Shown piece after piece: positions 27,759-38,642 of a DNA stretch of 64,000 bases. Source of the DNA: Aquincola tertiaricarbonis (GTDB lineage Bacteria > Pseudomonadota > Gammaproteobacteria > Burkholderiales > Burkholderiaceae_C); the NCBI RefSeq assembly GCF_000969605.1, contig NZ_JZUE01000017.1, forward strand, positions 62,001 through 126,000. The letters run 5' to 3'. The translations under genes were made by a program, and so were the position numbers. Within the stretch, counting starts at the first letter, position 1, and every line of letters begins with the position of its first letter. The notes under the pieces were generated by a model. That model made no database searches, was not told the DNA's origin, and saw only the letters and a list, made by a program, of their open reading frames with translations.

Positions 27759-28874
27759 ATGAAACGACCCGCCCCTGTCCTGCTGCGCACCCTCGGCGCC
27801 CTGGCGCTGTCCGTCGCGGTCCTGCCCGCCGCGCAGGCGCAGGAAGAGAAGGTGCTCAACGTCTACAACTGGTCCGACTACATCGCCGAGGACACGATCG
27901 CCAACTTCGAGAAGGAGACGGGGATCAAGGTGCGCTACGACAACTTCGACAGCAACGAGGTGCTGCACGCCAAGCTCGTGGCGGGCAAGACCGGCTACGA
28001 CATCGTGGTGCCTTCGTCCTACTGGGCCAAGCTGCAGGCCGACGGCGGGCTGCTGCAGAAGCTGGACAAGAGCAAGCTACCCAACCTGAAGAACCTGGAC
28101 CCGGCGCTGCAGGCGCAGCTGGCCAAGCTCGATCCCGGCAACCAGTACGGCGTGAACTGGCTGTGGGGCTACACCACCGTGGGCATCAACGTCGACAAGG
28201 TCAAGGCCGCACTGGGCGGCATGCCGATGCCCGACAACGCGTGGGACCTGGTGTTCAAGCCCGAGTACATCAGCAAGCTCAAGAGCTGCGGCGTGAGCTT
28301 CCTCGATTCGCCCACCGAGGTGGTGCCGGCCGCGCTGCACTACCTGGGCAAGCCGGCCTACAGCCGCAACCAGGCCGACTACGCCGGCGTGGGCCCGCTG
28401 CTCAAGACCATCCGGCCCCACGTGACGCTGTTCAGCTCCTCGGGCTACATCAACGACATGGTCAGCGGCAGCATCTGCGTGGCGCTGGGCTGGTCGGGCG
28501 ACATCAACATCGCCCGCCAGCGCGCCATCGACGGCAAGACCGGCCAGAAGATCGAGGCGCTGATTCCTAAGACCGGCGGCATCCTGTTCTTCGACATGAT
28601 GGTGATCCCGGCCGACGCGCCGCGGCCCGACAACGCGCACAAGTTCATCAACTACATCCTGCGGCCCGAGGTGGCGGCCGGCCTCACCAACAAGGTGAAC
28701 TACGCCAACCCCAACCTCGAGTCGCGCAAGCTGGTCAAGCCCGAGGTGGCCAACAACCCGTCGGTCTTCCTGAGTGCGAGCGACCTGGCGACGATGCAGG
28801 CCCCCGACGCGCTGACCAGCGACATCCGCCGCACGATGACGCGGCTCTATACCTCGTTCAAGACCGGCATGTAG
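27759..28874 (+). CDS. potF: putrescine/polyamine ABC transporter binding protein, second copy
   Basis: This 371-residue paralogue of the preceding protein has a signal peptide ending near AAQAQE and the same mature start, VLNVYNWSDYIAEDTI. The two share long identical stretches, including the KLDKSKLPNLKNLDP segment, so they arose by tandem duplication. It is followed by the single ATPase and permease set, which both copies probably use. Confidence 0.93.
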   Translation: MKRPAPVLLRTLGALALSVAVLPAAQAQEEKVLNVYNWSDYIAEDTIANFEKETGIKVRYDNFDSNEVLHAKLVAGKTGYDIVVPSSYWAKLQADGGLLQKLDKSKLPNLKNLDPALQAQLAKLDPGNQYGVNWLWGYTTVGINVDKVKAALGGMPMPDNAWDLVFKPEYISKLKSCGVSFLDSPTEVVPAALHYLGKPAYSRNQADYAGVGPLLKTIRPHVTLFSSSGYINDMVSGSICVALGWSGDINIARQRAIDGKTGQKIEALIPKTGGILFFDMMVIPADAPRPDNAHKFINYILRPEVAAGLTNKVNYANPNLESRKLVKPEVANNPSVFLSASDLATMQAPDALTSDIRRTMTRLYTSFKTGM

Positions 28875-28882
28875 GCGCCGGC

Positions 28883-28910
28883 GGCCGCGGGCGGGAGGGT
28901 TCCCGCGGCC
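28883..28910 (+). other. hairpin between the second potF and potG
   Basis: GGCCGCGGG (28883-28891) and CCCGCGGCC (28902-28910) give a 9-bp stem with a 10-base loop, followed by TGACCTTTCG, a poor T-tract. Such structures after binding-protein genes commonly reduce read-through or protect the upstream mRNA. Confidence 0.5.
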
Positions 28911-28955
28911 TGACCTTTCGACAACACAAGAAAACACACCAGGAGCCGGACACCC

Positions 28956-30068
28956 ATGAGTGGCGCTGTGCCCGCGCAGGAAGACTTCCTGCGGATCGAG
29001 GACGTGGTCAAGGACTTCGGCGGCACCATCGCCGTCAACCACGTCAGCCTGTCCATCGCCAAGGGCGAGATCTTCGCCCTGCTCGGCTCTTCCGGCTGCG
29101 GCAAGTCCACCTTGCTGCGCATGCTGGCCGGCTTCGAGACACCCACCTCGGGCCGCATCGTGCTGGACGGCCAGGACCTGGCCGGCCTGCCGCCCTACGA
29201 GCGGCCGATCAACATGATGTTCCAAAGCTATGCGCTGTTTCCGCACCTGACGGTGTGGGACAACATCGCCTTCGGCCTCAAGCGCGACGGCATGGCGCGT
29301 GATGCCATCGCCGAGCGCGTGGAGCAGATGCTGAAGCTGGTGCAGCTGGACAAGTTCGCCCGCCGCAAGCCGCACCAGCTCTCGGGTGGCCAGCAGCAGC
29401 GGGTGGCGCTGGCGCGCAGCCTGGCCAAGCGGCCGCAGCTGCTGCTGCTGGACGAGCCGCTGGGCGCGCTGGACAAGAAGCTGCGCGAGGAAACCCAGAT
29501 CGAGCTGGTGAACATCATCGAGGAGGTGGGCGTCACCTGCGTGATGGTGACGCACGACCAGGAAGAGGCGATGACCATGGCCTCGCGCATCGCGGTGATG
29601 ACCGAGGGCCGCATCGCCCAGGTGGGCGCGCCCGGCGAGGTGTATGAGACGCCGGCCAGCCGCTTCGTGGCCGACTTCATCGGCAACGTGAACCTGATGC
29701 CCGGCACGCTGGTGGACGACCAGCCCGACTCGGTGCTCATCGAATGCGCGGACTGCACCCACTACGTGGGCCACGGCATCACCGGCACCGAGGGCATGCC
29801 GGTGACGGTGGCGCTGCGGCCGGAGAAGATCCTGGTCACGCGCGAGGAGCCCGCGGGCCCGCACGATCCGCACAACAAGGTGCGCGGCGTGGTCAAGGAG
29901 ATGGCCTACTTCGGCGCCTTCACCGTCTACCGCCTGGCGCTGCCGGGCGGCGGCATGCTGAAGGCGAGCCAGATGAATGCCGAGCGGCATGCCGAGGATC
30001 CGCTCACCTGGGGCGACGAGGCCTGGGCCAGCTGGTCGCCCTCGGCCCAGGTCGTGCTCACGCAGTGA
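28956..30068 (+). CDS. potG: polyamine ABC transporter ATPase
   Basis: The 370-residue protein has the Walker A GSSGCGKST, Q-loop NMMFQSYALFPH, signature LSGGQQQRVALARSL, Walker B LLLLDEPLGALD and H-loop VTHDQEEAM. A C-terminal TOBE region (about 280-365) is typical of PotA/PotG importers. It energises the PotHI permease. Start MSGAVPAQEDFL; AGGAG lies about nine bases upstream. Confidence 0.95.
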   Translation: MSGAVPAQEDFLRIEDVVKDFGGTIAVNHVSLSIAKGEIFALLGSSGCGKSTLLRMLAGFETPTSGRIVLDGQDLAGLPPYERPINMMFQSYALFPHLTVWDNIAFGLKRDGMARDAIAERVEQMLKLVQLDKFARRKPHQLSGGQQQRVALARSLAKRPQLLLLDEPLGALDKKLREETQIELVNIIEEVGVTCVMVTHDQEEAMTMASRIAVMTEGRIAQVGAPGEVYETPASRFVADFIGNVNLMPGTLVDDQPDSVLIECADCTHYVGHGITGTEGMPVTVALRPEKILVTREEPAGPHDPHNKVRGVVKEMAYFGAFTVYRLALPGGGMLKASQMNAERHAEDPLTWGDEAWASWSPSAQVVLTQ

Positions 30069-30078
30069 AGGCCGCGCG

Positions 30079-31020
30079 ATGAGCACCGATCTTCCGCTCC
30101 ACTGGTGGCAGCGCATGGGCCTGCGCGGGCGCACGGCCGTCATCGGCCTGCCCTACCTGTGGCTGCTCGTGTTCTTCCTGCTGCCCTTCCTCATCGTGCT
30201 GAAGATCAGCATCTCCGAGATGGAGAACGTGACCTTCAAGGACCTGGTCACGTATGTGGAAGGCACGCTGCAGGTCACCGTCAAGCTGGGCAGCTACCTC
30301 TTCATCGCCGAGGACGACCTCTACTTCCTCACCTACCTGCGCAGCCTCAAGTACGCGGCCGTCACCACGCTGCTGTGCCTGGCCATCGGCTATCCGTTCG
30401 CCTACTTCATGGCCCGCGCCAAGCCCGGCACGCAGGCCGCGCTGGTGATGCTGGTGATGCTGCCCTTCTGGACCAGCTTCCTGCTGCGGGTGTATGCCTG
30501 GAAGGGCCTGCTGGGCAACGGCGGGCTGATCGCCGACCTGATCATCGGCAGCGGGCTGGACCGGCTGCTGGCCGCCAGCGGCTTGATCGCCACGCCGGGC
30601 AACCTGATGAACACGCCGTTCTCGCTGGTGCTGGGCATGACCTACACCTACCTGCCCTTCATGATCCTGCCCCTCTTCGCCAACCTCTCGAAGATGGACC
30701 TGCGGCTGCTGGAAGCCGCCACCGACCTGGGCGCCACGCCCTGGGTGGCCTTCTGGAAGGTGACGGTGCCGCTGTCCAAGGCCGGCATCATCGCGGGCTC
30801 GATGCTGGTGTTCATCCCGTGCGTGGGCGAATTCGTCATCCCCGAGCTGCTCGGTGGGCCGGAGACGCTGATGATCGGCCGCGTGCTGTGGGACGAGTTC
30901 TTCAGCAACAACGACTGGCCGATGGCTTCCGCCGTGGCGGTGGTGATGATCCTGCTGATCATCGTGCCGCTGGCGCTGTTCAACCGATACCAGGCCGAAG
31001 CGCAGGAGGGGGCGAAATGA
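30079..31020 (+). CDS. potH: polyamine ABC transporter permease PotH
   Basis: The 313-residue inner-membrane protein has about six transmembrane helices and the cytoplasmic EAA loop EAATDLGATPWVAFWKVTVP that docks on PotG. A periplasmic segment between the first two helices is longer than in most permeases, as usual for PotH/PotB. Its stop overlaps the potI start. Confidence 0.94.
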   Translation: MSTDLPLHWWQRMGLRGRTAVIGLPYLWLLVFFLLPFLIVLKISISEMENVTFKDLVTYVEGTLQVTVKLGSYLFIAEDDLYFLTYLRSLKYAAVTTLLCLAIGYPFAYFMARAKPGTQAALVMLVMLPFWTSFLLRVYAWKGLLGNGGLIADLIIGSGLDRLLAASGLIATPGNLMNTPFSLVLGMTYTYLPFMILPLFANLSKMDLRLLEAATDLGATPWVAFWKVTVPLSKAGIIAGSMLVFIPCVGEFVIPELLGGPETLMIGRVLWDEFFSNNDWPMASAVAVVMILLIIVPLALFNRYQAEAQEGAK

Positions 31021-31892
31021 GCAGGGCCGCACTGGGGCCGCGGGTGGCGCGGCATGTGGGCAAGGCCTGGCTGGCCGCGGGCTTCCTGTTCCTGTACCTG
31101 CCCATCGTCACGCTGGTCGTCTACTCGTTCAACGACTCGCCGGTGCCCAACCAGTGGGCAGGCTTCACCACGCGCTGGTATGCGGCGCTGGCGAAGGACA
31201 CGGAGATGATCAACGGGCTGTGGCTCAGCCTGAAGATCGCCTTCTTCACCGCCACCGGCGCGGTGGTGCTGGGCACGCTGGCCGCCTTCGCGCTGGTGAA
31301 GTACCGGCGCTTCTCGGGCCGCACGGTGTTCAGCGGCATGGTGAGCGCACCACTGGTGATGCCGGAGGTGATCGTCGGGCTGTCGCTGCTGCTGTTCCTG
31401 GTGTCGGTGCAGCGCGGCACCGAGGCGATGTTCGGCACCGGCTGGCCCGACCGCGGCGCCCTCACCATCTGGCTGGGCCACCTGCTGGTGGGCATGGCCT
31501 ACGCCACGGTGGTGATCCAGTCGCGGCTGCAGGACCTGAACCCGCAGCTGGAAGAAGCGGCGATGGACCTGGGGGCACGGCCTTCGCAGGTGTTCCGGCT
31601 GGTCACGCTGCCGATGATCACCCAGGCGCTGCTCTCGGCCTGGCTGCTCACCTTCACCATCTCGCTGGACGACGTGGTGCTGTCGGCCTTCCTGTCGGGG
31701 CCCGGCTCCACCACGCTGCCGCTGGTGATCTTCTCGCGCGCCCGGCTGGGCGTGAACCCCAGCGTGAATGCGATGGCCACGGTGATCATCACGGTGGTGG
31801 CCATCGGGGTGATCGTGGCCAGCTACCTGATCGCACGTGCCGAGCGCGAGCGCAGCAAGGCCGTCAACAAGGCGCGCAGCGAGGCGGGCTGA
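31017..31892 (+). CDS. potI: polyamine ABC transporter permease PotI
   Basis: This is a 291-residue partner permease with about six helices and the EAA loop EAAMDLGARPSQVFRLVTLP. ATGA overlap with potH gives coupled translation. It completes the importer with PotF, PotG and PotH. Confidence 0.94.
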   Translation: MSRAALGPRVARHVGKAWLAAGFLFLYLPIVTLVVYSFNDSPVPNQWAGFTTRWYAALAKDTEMINGLWLSLKIAFFTATGAVVLGTLAAFALVKYRRFSGRTVFSGMVSAPLVMPEVIVGLSLLLFLVSVQRGTEAMFGTGWPDRGALTIWLGHLLVGMAYATVVIQSRLQDLNPQLEEAAMDLGARPSQVFRLVTLPMITQALLSAWLLTFTISLDDVVLSAFLSGPGSTTLPLVIFSRARLGVNPSVNAMATVIITVVAIGVIVASYLIARAERERSKAVNKARSEAG

Positions 31893-31947
31893 GTGCCGCC
31901 GCCGTCCTGCTTCAACCCCACACAACAACGTCGGTAGGAGAGAACGA

Positions 31948-33321
31948 ATGAGCATGCCCCGCCCCCTGAACCTGCTGGCCGCCAGCATCGCGCTGGCCTT
32001 CGCGCTGCCGGCCGGCGCCCAGACCACCAACGAGCAGCTGCTGCAGGAGCTGCGCGAGCTGAAGGCCCGCGTCGGTGAGCTGGAGAAGAAGCTCAAGGAT
32101 GCCGAGGGCAAGCTGCCGCCGGCCGGCGCCAGCTGGGGCATGACGCCCGACCAGGCCGCCGAGCTGAACCGGCTCACGGTGAAGACCGACGCGCTGGAAG
32201 AGAACAACGAGCGCTGGGGCTTCAAGGACCTGACGATCAGCGGCTACATCGAGCCGGCCTTCATCTGGAACAAGCTGCAGAACCGCTCGGGTTTCCAGTT
32301 CCTGAACCAGCAGTCCGACGGCTACTTCTACGACACCTCGTACATCGGTGCGGCGGTGCTCGACATCACCAAGGAGATGGAAGGCGGCACGATCTGGAAG
32401 CTGACGCTGTCGCCCAACCGCGGCGTGGGCGCGCTGATCGACGGCAACAGCATCATCCAGGAGGCCAGCGTGTCGGTGCCGCTGGGCGGGCTGCAGACGC
32501 GGCTGATCGCCGGGCAGATCCCCGACTGGTCGGGCTACGAATTCCAGCAGCCCACGCTCAACCCGTTCACCACCCACAACCTGCTGTACGACTTCACCCT
32601 GCCCGCCGGCTACACCGGCGTGGGCCTGACCCATGCCACCGGCAAGTGGCTGATGAAGGGCATGCTGGCCAACGTCAACACGCCCATCCGCGTGCCGGGC
32701 GAGAAGGCGCCGGCCATCGTCTACCGGGTGGACTATGCCAAGGGCGAGTTCGACGGCTTTGGCTTCGCCGGCCTGCACGGCAAGGCGCCCAACTACAACG
32801 GTGATGGCGACAGCACCACCGCGCACCTGTTCGAGGTGGACGGCTACTACATCCGCGGCGACTGGACCCTGCAGGGACAGGCCAGCGTGGGCCGGCAGAA
32901 GGCCGCGGCCATCACGCCCGATGCCGACGGCAACTACCGCGACGCCCGCTGGTGGGGCCTGTCGGGCCTGGTGGGCTACGCCGTCACCCCGCGGCTGCAG
33001 GCGCTGGTGCGGGCCGACTACATCAACAACAAGAAGAACGGCGGCGGGCTGTTCACCTACAACGGCTTCTACCTGCCCGAGGAAGGCGTCTACAACGACA
33101 GCCGCAACGGCATCGGCCCCGCGCCCGAGGGCAACCTGGACCGCGGCGCCAACCGCTATGCGCTCACCGTCGGCATGAAGTACGCCGTCAATCCCAGCAC
33201 CACCTTCAAGGTGGAATACCGGCTGGACGGCGCCGACCGCGCCGTGTTCGAGGACGTGAAGACGGGTGAATTCAAGAAGCGCAACCACCTGCTGGGCACC
33301 TCGGTGGTGGTGGCCTTCTGA
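31948..33321 (+). CDS. outer-membrane porin-like protein (DUF3138 type)
   Basis: The 457-residue product has a signal peptide ending near PAGAQ, a short coiled coil at about 30-60 (LLQELRELKARVGELEKKLKD) and then a long beta-barrel-like region of alternating residues. It ends in VVVAF, an outer-membrane insertion signal. GTAGGAGAG precedes the start. It lies between the permeases and puuC, so it probably lets polyamines or related compounds through the outer membrane. The DUF3138 label is from memory of similar sequences and is not certain. Confidence 0.75.
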   Translation: MSMPRPLNLLAASIALAFALPAGAQTTNEQLLQELRELKARVGELEKKLKDAEGKLPPAGASWGMTPDQAAELNRLTVKTDALEENNERWGFKDLTISGYIEPAFIWNKLQNRSGFQFLNQQSDGYFYDTSYIGAAVLDITKEMEGGTIWKLTLSPNRGVGALIDGNSIIQEASVSVPLGGLQTRLIAGQIPDWSGYEFQQPTLNPFTTHNLLYDFTLPAGYTGVGLTHATGKWLMKGMLANVNTPIRVPGEKAPAIVYRVDYAKGEFDGFGFAGLHGKAPNYNGDGDSTTAHLFEVDGYYIRGDWTLQGQASVGRQKAAAITPDADGNYRDARWWGLSGLVGYAVTPRLQALVRADYINNKKNGGGLFTYNGFYLPEEGVYNDSRNGIGPAPEGNLDRGANRYALTVGMKYAVNPSTTFKVEYRLDGADRAVFEDVKTGEFKKRNHLLGTSVVVAF

Positions 33322-34820
33322 TGAACCGGCCGGCCGCCACCGACTGGGCCGCCCGCGCCGCGGCCGCCACCTTCGATGGCCGCTGCCTGGTCGAGGGCGA
33401 GCGCCGCGCCGCCATGGATGGCGCCACCTTCGACAAGCATTCGCCGGTCGACGGCCGCCTGCTCGGCCCGGTGGCGCGTGGCCAGGCCGCCGACGTCGAT
33501 GCCGCAGTGCGCAGCGCGCGCGCCGCCTTCGACGACGGCCGCTGGGCCCGCCAGCCGCCGGCCGCGCGCAAGAAGGTGCTGCAGCGCTTTGCCGAAGCCA
33601 TCCTGGCCGCCGGCGAGGAACTCGCGCTGCTGGAAACGCTGGACATGGGCAAGCCCGTGGGCCACGCGTTGGCGGTGGACGTGCCGGCCACGGCGCGCGC
33701 CATCGGCTGGTATGCCGAGGCCATCGACAAGGTGTATGACGAGATCGCGCCCACCGGCCCGAATGCGCTGGCGCTGATCACGCGCGAGCCGATGGGCGTG
33801 GTGGGCAGCATCGTGCCCTGGAACTACCCGATGATCATGGCCGCCTGGAAGCTGGGCCCGGCGCTGGCCACCGGCAATTCCGTGGTGCTCAAGCCCAGCG
33901 AGAAGTCACCCTACACCGCGTTGCGCCTGGCCGAGCTGGCGCTGCAGGCCGGCCTGCCAGCCGGCGTCTTCAACGTGGTGCCCGGGTACGGCCACGAAGC
34001 CGGCGAGGCACTGGCGCTGCACATGGACGTGGACGCCATCGGCTTCACCGGCAGCACCCGCGTGGGCCGCAAGATGCTGGAATACGCCGGCCGCAGCAAC
34101 CTGAAGCGGGTGTTCAACGAGCTGGGCGGCAAGTCGGCCTTCGTCGTCTTTCCCGACTTTGCCGACCTGCCGCGTGCCGCCAAGACGCTGGCCGGCAGCA
34201 TCTTCTTCAACCAGGGCGAGAGCTGCAACGCACCCTCGCGCGTGCTGGTGCACGAGACCATCGCCGAGGAGTTCGTGCGCATCGTCGCCGCCGAGGCGCC
34301 CGCCTGGCAGCCCGGCGATCCGCTGGCCGCCGGCACCGCCATGGGTGCGCTGGTGGACCAGGGCCAGCTGGACACCGTGCTCGGCTACATCCAGGCCGGC
34401 CAGGACGAAGGCGCCCGGTTGGCCGCCGGCGGCCAGCGTGTGCGCGCCGACAGCGGCGGCTTCTACGTGCAGCCCACGGTGTTCGACGGCGTGGCCAACA
34501 CGATGAAGATCGCCCGCGAGGAGATCTTCGGCCCGGTGGTCTCGGTGATCCGCTTCCGCGACGAGGCCGAGGCCATCGCCCTGGCCAACCAGAGCAGCTA
34601 CGGCCTGCAGGCCAGCGTGTGGAGCGACAACCTGAACCGCGCCCACCGCGTGGCCCGCGCGCTGCGCGCCGGCACCGTGCACGTGAACCAATACGACGAG
34701 GACGACATCACCGTGCCCTTCGGCGGCTACAAGCAAAGCGGCAACGGACGCGACAAGAGCCTGCATGCGCTGGACAAGTACACCGAGCTGAAGACTACCT
34801 GGCTGCGCATCGACTCTTGA
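33321..34820 (+). CDS. puuC: aldehyde dehydrogenase, gamma-glutamyl-gamma-aminobutyraldehyde type
   Basis: The 499-residue NAD(P)-dependent ALDH has VVGSIVPWNYPMIMAAWK, the GFTGSTRVGRKM loop, the general-base motif NELGGKS, nucleophile Cys302 in QGESCNAPSR, and EEIFGPVVSV. PuuC oxidises the aldehyde made by PuuB (or aminobutanal from SpuC) to the acid. Its ATG shares a base with the porin stop (TGATG). Confidence 0.92.
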   Translation: MNRPAATDWAARAAAATFDGRCLVEGERRAAMDGATFDKHSPVDGRLLGPVARGQAADVDAAVRSARAAFDDGRWARQPPAARKKVLQRFAEAILAAGEELALLETLDMGKPVGHALAVDVPATARAIGWYAEAIDKVYDEIAPTGPNALALITREPMGVVGSIVPWNYPMIMAAWKLGPALATGNSVVLKPSEKSPYTALRLAELALQAGLPAGVFNVVPGYGHEAGEALALHMDVDAIGFTGSTRVGRKMLEYAGRSNLKRVFNELGGKSAFVVFPDFADLPRAAKTLAGSIFFNQGESCNAPSRVLVHETIAEEFVRIVAAEAPAWQPGDPLAAGTAMGALVDQGQLDTVLGYIQAGQDEGARLAAGGQRVRADSGGFYVQPTVFDGVANTMKIAREEIFGPVVSVIRFRDEAEAIALANQSSYGLQASVWSDNLNRAHRVARALRAGTVHVNQYDEDDITVPFGGYKQSGNGRDKSLHALDKYTELKTTWLRIDS

Positions 34821-35752
34821 CCGCCCCTGCCCTGACCCACCGCCCCGTCTGGATCGCCTATGCCTGCCTGGCCGCCAGCATGGCGCTGGTGGGCAGCTAC
34901 GTCGGCTTGTCGAAACTGCTGGTGGCGGTGCTGCCGGTGTTCCTGCTGGCCTGGCTGCGCTTCGGCATCGCCGCGGTGGCGATGGCGCACTGGGTGCGGC
35001 GCCAGCCGGGCGAGGCGCCGCTCTCGCCACATGACCGCAAGCTGCTGTTCCTGGAAAGCTTCCTCGGCAACTTCCTGTTTTCCATCTGCATGCTGTTCGG
35101 CGTGGCGCTGAGCACGGCGCTGGCGGCGGGCGTGATCATGGCGGCCATTCCGGCGGCGGTGGCCATCCTGTCGCGCCTGTTCCTGAAGGAGCGCATCACG
35201 CCGCGGGTGGCCGCGGGCATCGCCTGCGCGGTGCTGGGCATCATGCTGGTGTCGATGAGCAAGGCAGCGCCCGGAGCGGCCGCCGGCTCGCTGCTGGGCA
35301 ACCTGCTGCTGTTCGGCGCGGTGGTGTGTGAGGCCAGCTACGTGGTCATCGGCAAGCAGCTCACCGGCAATGTGTCGGCCAAGCGCATCAGCGCGCTGGT
35401 GAACCTGTGGGGCCTGGCGCTGGTGACGCCGCTGGGGCTGTGGCAGGCGCTGCGGTTCGACTTCGGCGGCGTGCCGCCGTCGATGTGGTGGCTGCTGCTG
35501 TTCTATGCGCTGGCCGCCAGCATGTGGACGGTGTGGCTGTGGATGACCGGGCTGCGGACCGTGCCGGCCTCCCGCGCCGGCGTGTTCACGGTGATGCTGC
35601 CGATCAGCGCTGCCGCAGTGGGCGTGCTGTTCCTGGGCGAGCGCTTCAGTCCCGCGCAGGCCGGTGCCTTCGCCCTCGCGTTGCTGGGCCTGGTGCTCGC
35701 CACCTGGCCGGGGCGCGCCGCGGCGGCCGACGCGCCCACGCGTTCCGGCTGA
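34817..35752 (+). CDS. EamA/DMT-family transporter
   Basis: This 311-residue inner-membrane protein has ten predicted helices in two EamA repeats (about 12-140 and 155-295). The likely start is a TTG at 34817, overlapping the puuC stop, because the first helix (VWIAYACLAASMALVG) begins soon after. It ends the polyamine run and may export an amine or amino acid by-product. Substrate unknown. Confidence 0.85.
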   Translation: MTAPALTHRPVWIAYACLAASMALVGSYVGLSKLLVAVLPVFLLAWLRFGIAAVAMAHWVRRQPGEAPLSPHDRKLLFLESFLGNFLFSICMLFGVALSTALAAGVIMAAIPAAVAILSRLFLKERITPRVAAGIACAVLGIMLVSMSKAAPGAAAGSLLGNLLLFGAVVCEASYVVIGKQLTGNVSAKRISALVNLWGLALVTPLGLWQALRFDFGGVPPSMWWLLLFYALAASMWTVWLWMTGLRTVPASRAGVFTVMLPISAAAVGVLFLGERFSPAQAGAFALALLGLVLATWPGRAAAADAPTRSG

Positions 35753-36706
35753 ACTTGAGGCGGGCCATGCCCGCGTGTGGTGCAGCGGCCGCCTGCTTTT
35801 CCGCCGATCACCAAAGTGTGATAACCGGCAAATTCAGGCCATGAAGCGCGAACCTCCCAAAGCCCCCTTGCGGCTGGTGCCGGTGCTGGCCGGCGGCGGC
35901 ACGCGCCTGCCGGCGCACGTGGGCGTGCTCACCGCGCTGCACCGCATGAACATCGAGGTGCCGCGGCTGGTGGGCGTGTCGGGCGGCAGCATCGTCGCTT
36001 CCCTGCATGCGGCCGGCTGGTCGCCCGAGCGGCTGCACCGGCTGGCGCTGGAGATCGAGTTCAGCCGCTTCAAGGGGTTTTCGCTGTACCAGCTGTTCTT
36101 CCACGGCGGGCTGACCAGCGGCGACACCTTCGAGCACTGGCTGGACGACCTGCTGGAAGGCGTTCGCTTCAAGGACCTGCCGCTGGACCTGGCGGTGGTG
36201 GCCACCGACGTGCGCCGCAGCGAGCCGGTGATCTTCGACCGCGAGCACACACCCGACTACAAGGTGGCGCGCGCGGTGCGCCACTCGATGGGCATACCGC
36301 TGCTGTTTGCCTTCCAGGCCCACGGCGACAAGCTGCTGGTGGACGGCAGCATCCTCAGCGAGGACGCCCTGCACCGCGACTGGGCCGGCGACAACACGCC
36401 GGTGTGCCTGTTCCGGCTGCGCGGCGAGAGTGCATCGGCCGACGACGAGGTGGCCCGCAAGCGGCCCTGGTTCCCGCTGCCGGGCTACATCCAGATGCTG
36501 ATCCGCACCTTCATGACGACGATCTCGCGCGAGTTCGTCAACGCCCGCCACTGGCCGCGCACGGTGGTGGTGGACGTGGGCCGGCATTCCCCGGTGAACT
36601 TCAAGCTCACGCCGCAGGACAAGGAAGACCTGTTCCAGCGCGGCCTGGGCACCACGCTGGACGTGCTGCCGATCAAGTTCCCGGAGCTGGCGGCCGCCCT
36701 GGCCGC

Positions 36707-37747
<1,041 letters not shown>

Positions 37748-37757
37748 GGCAGTGGGT

Positions 37758-38642
37758 TCAGGCGCGGGCTGCATTGGTGGCGATGCCATCGGCAAAGCGC
37801 GGCAGCAGTTCGTCCGGCAGATCGTGGCCCATGCCGTCGACCAGGTCCAGCGTGGCCTCGCGCAGCTTGAGCTTCAGGTCGAGCGCGGCGGCCGAGGGCA
37901 GCAGCGGGTCGGCGCGGCCGTGGATCAGGTGCACCGGCTGGCGGATGTCGCGCAGCCGGCGCGAACGGTCGCCGTCGGCCAGCACCGCCGCCATCTGCCG
38001 CGCCACGCCGGCCGGCCGGTAGGCGCGGTCGATGGAGGCGGTCACCCGCGCCCGCAGCGCCTCCTCCGTCGCCGGATAGGCCGGGCTGCCGATCAGCCGG
38101 AAGATGGCCTCCGCCCGCGCCACCAGGGTCGCGCGGTCGCGCCGCGGCGGCGGCTTGGCCATCATCGCGCGCTGCACCGGCCAGGCCGGGCGCGGCAGGT
38201 GGCGGGCGCCGCTGCTGGTCATCATCAGGGTCAGGCTCTTCATGCGCTGCGGCTGCTGCAGCGCCATGTGTTGGGCGATCATGCCGCCCATGGAGGCGCC
38301 GCACACATGGGCGTCGGCCACCTCCAGCGCATCCAGCACCGCCCAGGCATCCTGCGCCATGTCGGCCAGGGTGTAGGGCGCGTCGATCGGCAGGCGCAGC
38401 ATGTGCCGCGTGGCGGCCCAGCCCAGGTTGGGCACGCCCAGGTGGTCGAAGCCGTCGGACAGGCCGGCGTCGCGGTTGTCCAGCCGGATCACGCGGAAGC
38501 CGCGCGACACCAGGCCATCGACCAGCGCCTGCGGCCAGCCGATGAGCTGCATGCCCAGGCCCATCACCAGCAGCAGCGGCGTGCCGTGGGCGGGCCCCTG
38601 CACATCCACCTGGATGCCGATGCCGTTGGCACGCAGCTTCAT
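37758..38642 (-). CDS. alpha/beta hydrolase
   Basis: The 294-residue alpha/beta hydrolase resembles TAP-like or aclacinomycin methylesterase-type enzymes. It has VMGLGMQLIGWP, RLDNRDAGLSD, nucleophile motif VCGASMGGM, LIHGRADPLLP (acid) and GMGHDLP (His). Its ATG overlaps the stop of the EamA gene, and dusA follows after ten bases. Substrate unknown. Confidence 0.86.
   Translation of the reverse strand: MKLRANGIGIQVDVQGPAHGTPLLLVMGLGMQLIGWPQALVDGLVSRGFRVIRLDNRDAGLSDGFDHLGVPNLGWAATRHMLRLPIDAPYTLADMAQDAWAVLDALEVADAHVCGASMGGMIAQHMALQQPQRMKSLTLMMTSSGARHLPRPAWPVQRAMMAKPPPRRDRATLVARAEAIFRLIGSPAYPATEEALRARVTASIDRAYRPAGVARQMAAVLADGDRSRRLRDIRQPVHLIHGRADPLLPSAAALDLKLKLREATLDLVDGMGHDLPDELLPRFADGIATNAARA

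Noticed and set aside
28077-30143. 688-codon minus-strand frame opposite potF and potG
   Set aside because: His/Gln/Val-rich antisense shadow without any domain.
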